Part shown: positions 61,301-62,000 of the stretch, in pieces
Numbering within the stretch: the stretch's first letter is position 1
Layout of the letters: each line of letters begins with the position of its first letter
DNA from: Lingula anatina
Lineage: Eukaryota > Brachiopoda > Lingulata > Lingulida > Lingulidae
Length of the DNA: 62,000 nt
Reading direction: 5' to 3'
Assembly (NCBI RefSeq): GCF_001039355.2
Contig: NW_019774425.1
Location: forward strand, 72,543 to 134,542
The notes under the pieces: model-generated
The model's database searches: none
Told to the model about the DNA's origin: nothing
Seen by the model: only the letters and a program-made list of their open reading frames with translations
Translations under genes and position numbers: made by a program

Positions 61301-62000
61301 GTAAAAAAAAAGTAGTGGTAGTTTTTGATAATCATGCTTAAAACACGACCCACTTTGCACAATAACTAAAACTTTATTTGATGAAGATTAAGATTTCTTT
61401 TTTGATACTTAAGACCGTTATCCCCTGATACCACTGATAAATGTTTGGAAAAAGAAATTTATGATTTTGTAATGAGATATACTAGGTATGAAATTCTGAG
61501 ATTCTACAGAAAATTTCTAAAATATATCCCCCTTTAAAAACAAAAGAATACAAAACAAAATGCAATATAGTACAATGCATTGTAATGGAGTACAGTACAG
61601 TACAATACAATACAATACAATACAATATGGCTGTCTTCCAAACAGTATTTAGATCTCATATTTTAATCTCATCTAGTTCAAAAATATTTTTTTCAAATCA
61701 AAATACCATATTAATACTNGTACGTGGTAGTTTTTGATAATCATGCTTAAAACACGACCCACTTTGCACAATAACTAAAACTTTATTTGATGAAGATTAA
61801 GATTTCTTTTTTGATACTTAAGACCGTTATCCCCTGATACCACTGATAAATGTTTGGAAAAAGAAATTTATGATTTTGTAATGAGATATACTAGGTATGA
61901 AATTCTGAGATTCTACAGAAAATTTCTAAAATATATCCCCCTTTAAAAACAAAAGAATACAAAACAAAATGCAATATAGTACAATGCATTGTAATGGAGT
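61301..62000 (+). other. Intron 14, partial
   Basis: Starts GTAAAA. It holds a pentanucleotide tract (about 61590-61626, TACAG/TACAA units) and a false duplication around a single N at 61719. The gene continues past the window. Confidence 0.75.
61315..62000. repeat. Tandem duplicate around a single N
   Basis: 61724-62000 repeats 61315-61591 base for base (offset 409), with one N at 61719 between the copies. The structure matches the join at 10377, so an untrimmed contig overlap is the likely cause. Confidence 0.85.

Overview
The window is AT-rich animal nuclear DNA from a draft assembly. It holds the 5' half of one large multi-exon gene on the + strand, identified as an ANKFN1 / wide awake (wake, also Nmf9 or banderuola) homologue. 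The identification rests on two ankyrin-type repeats split over exons at 58445-58625 and 60843-60946, followed by a conserved-looking helical linker exon at 61185-61300. The fibronectin type III part expected of the family would lie beyond the right edge. Introns range from about 0.2 to 23 kb. With the abundant microsatellites, small foldback elements and an oyster-pearl-like composite repeat, this suggests a lophotrochozoan, most likely a mollusc; the species call is an inference and weak.

Layout. 1-3685: upstream sequence with no gene I can support. 3686-3814: TATA box and a short candidate first coding exon. 5984-6124 and 14298-14516: acidic N-terminal exons. A 23 kb intron (14517-38000) carries most of the repeats and two candidate alternative first exons (21235-21335, 26780-26865); a third candidate lies at 11740-11798. 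38001-38161, 41174-41320, 45479-45679, 49700-49821, 51152-51180 (29 nt microexon), 52203-52316, 52511-52653 and 54083-54193 encode a low-complexity, basic and serine-rich region. A 1.2 kb exon (57409-58625) has its own well-placed ATG and six degenerate KRYxKSxSD motifs, and ends in the first ankyrin repeat. 60843-60946 and 61185-61300 continue the protein. All junctions I assembled keep one reading frame.

The gene looks built to make several N-termini on a common ankyrin/FN3 body: an upstream TATA promoter, phase-compatible candidate first exons inside introns, symmetric exons that can be skipped, one NAGNAG acceptor, and a large exon that can serve either as a first exon or, through an internal acceptor at 58445, as an internal one. 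wake proteins in flies and mice act in neurons (sleep/clock output, membrane excitability), so isoform choice could set localisation; that functional link is inference.

The rest is intronic: microsatellites, a hAT-like small element in two copies, a GATCGATC-containing foldback family, a composite element with about 160 bp tandem subrepeats, local duplications, and assembly scars (two single-N joins with duplicated flanks, two N-runs). No rRNA, CRISPR array or viral gene was seen.
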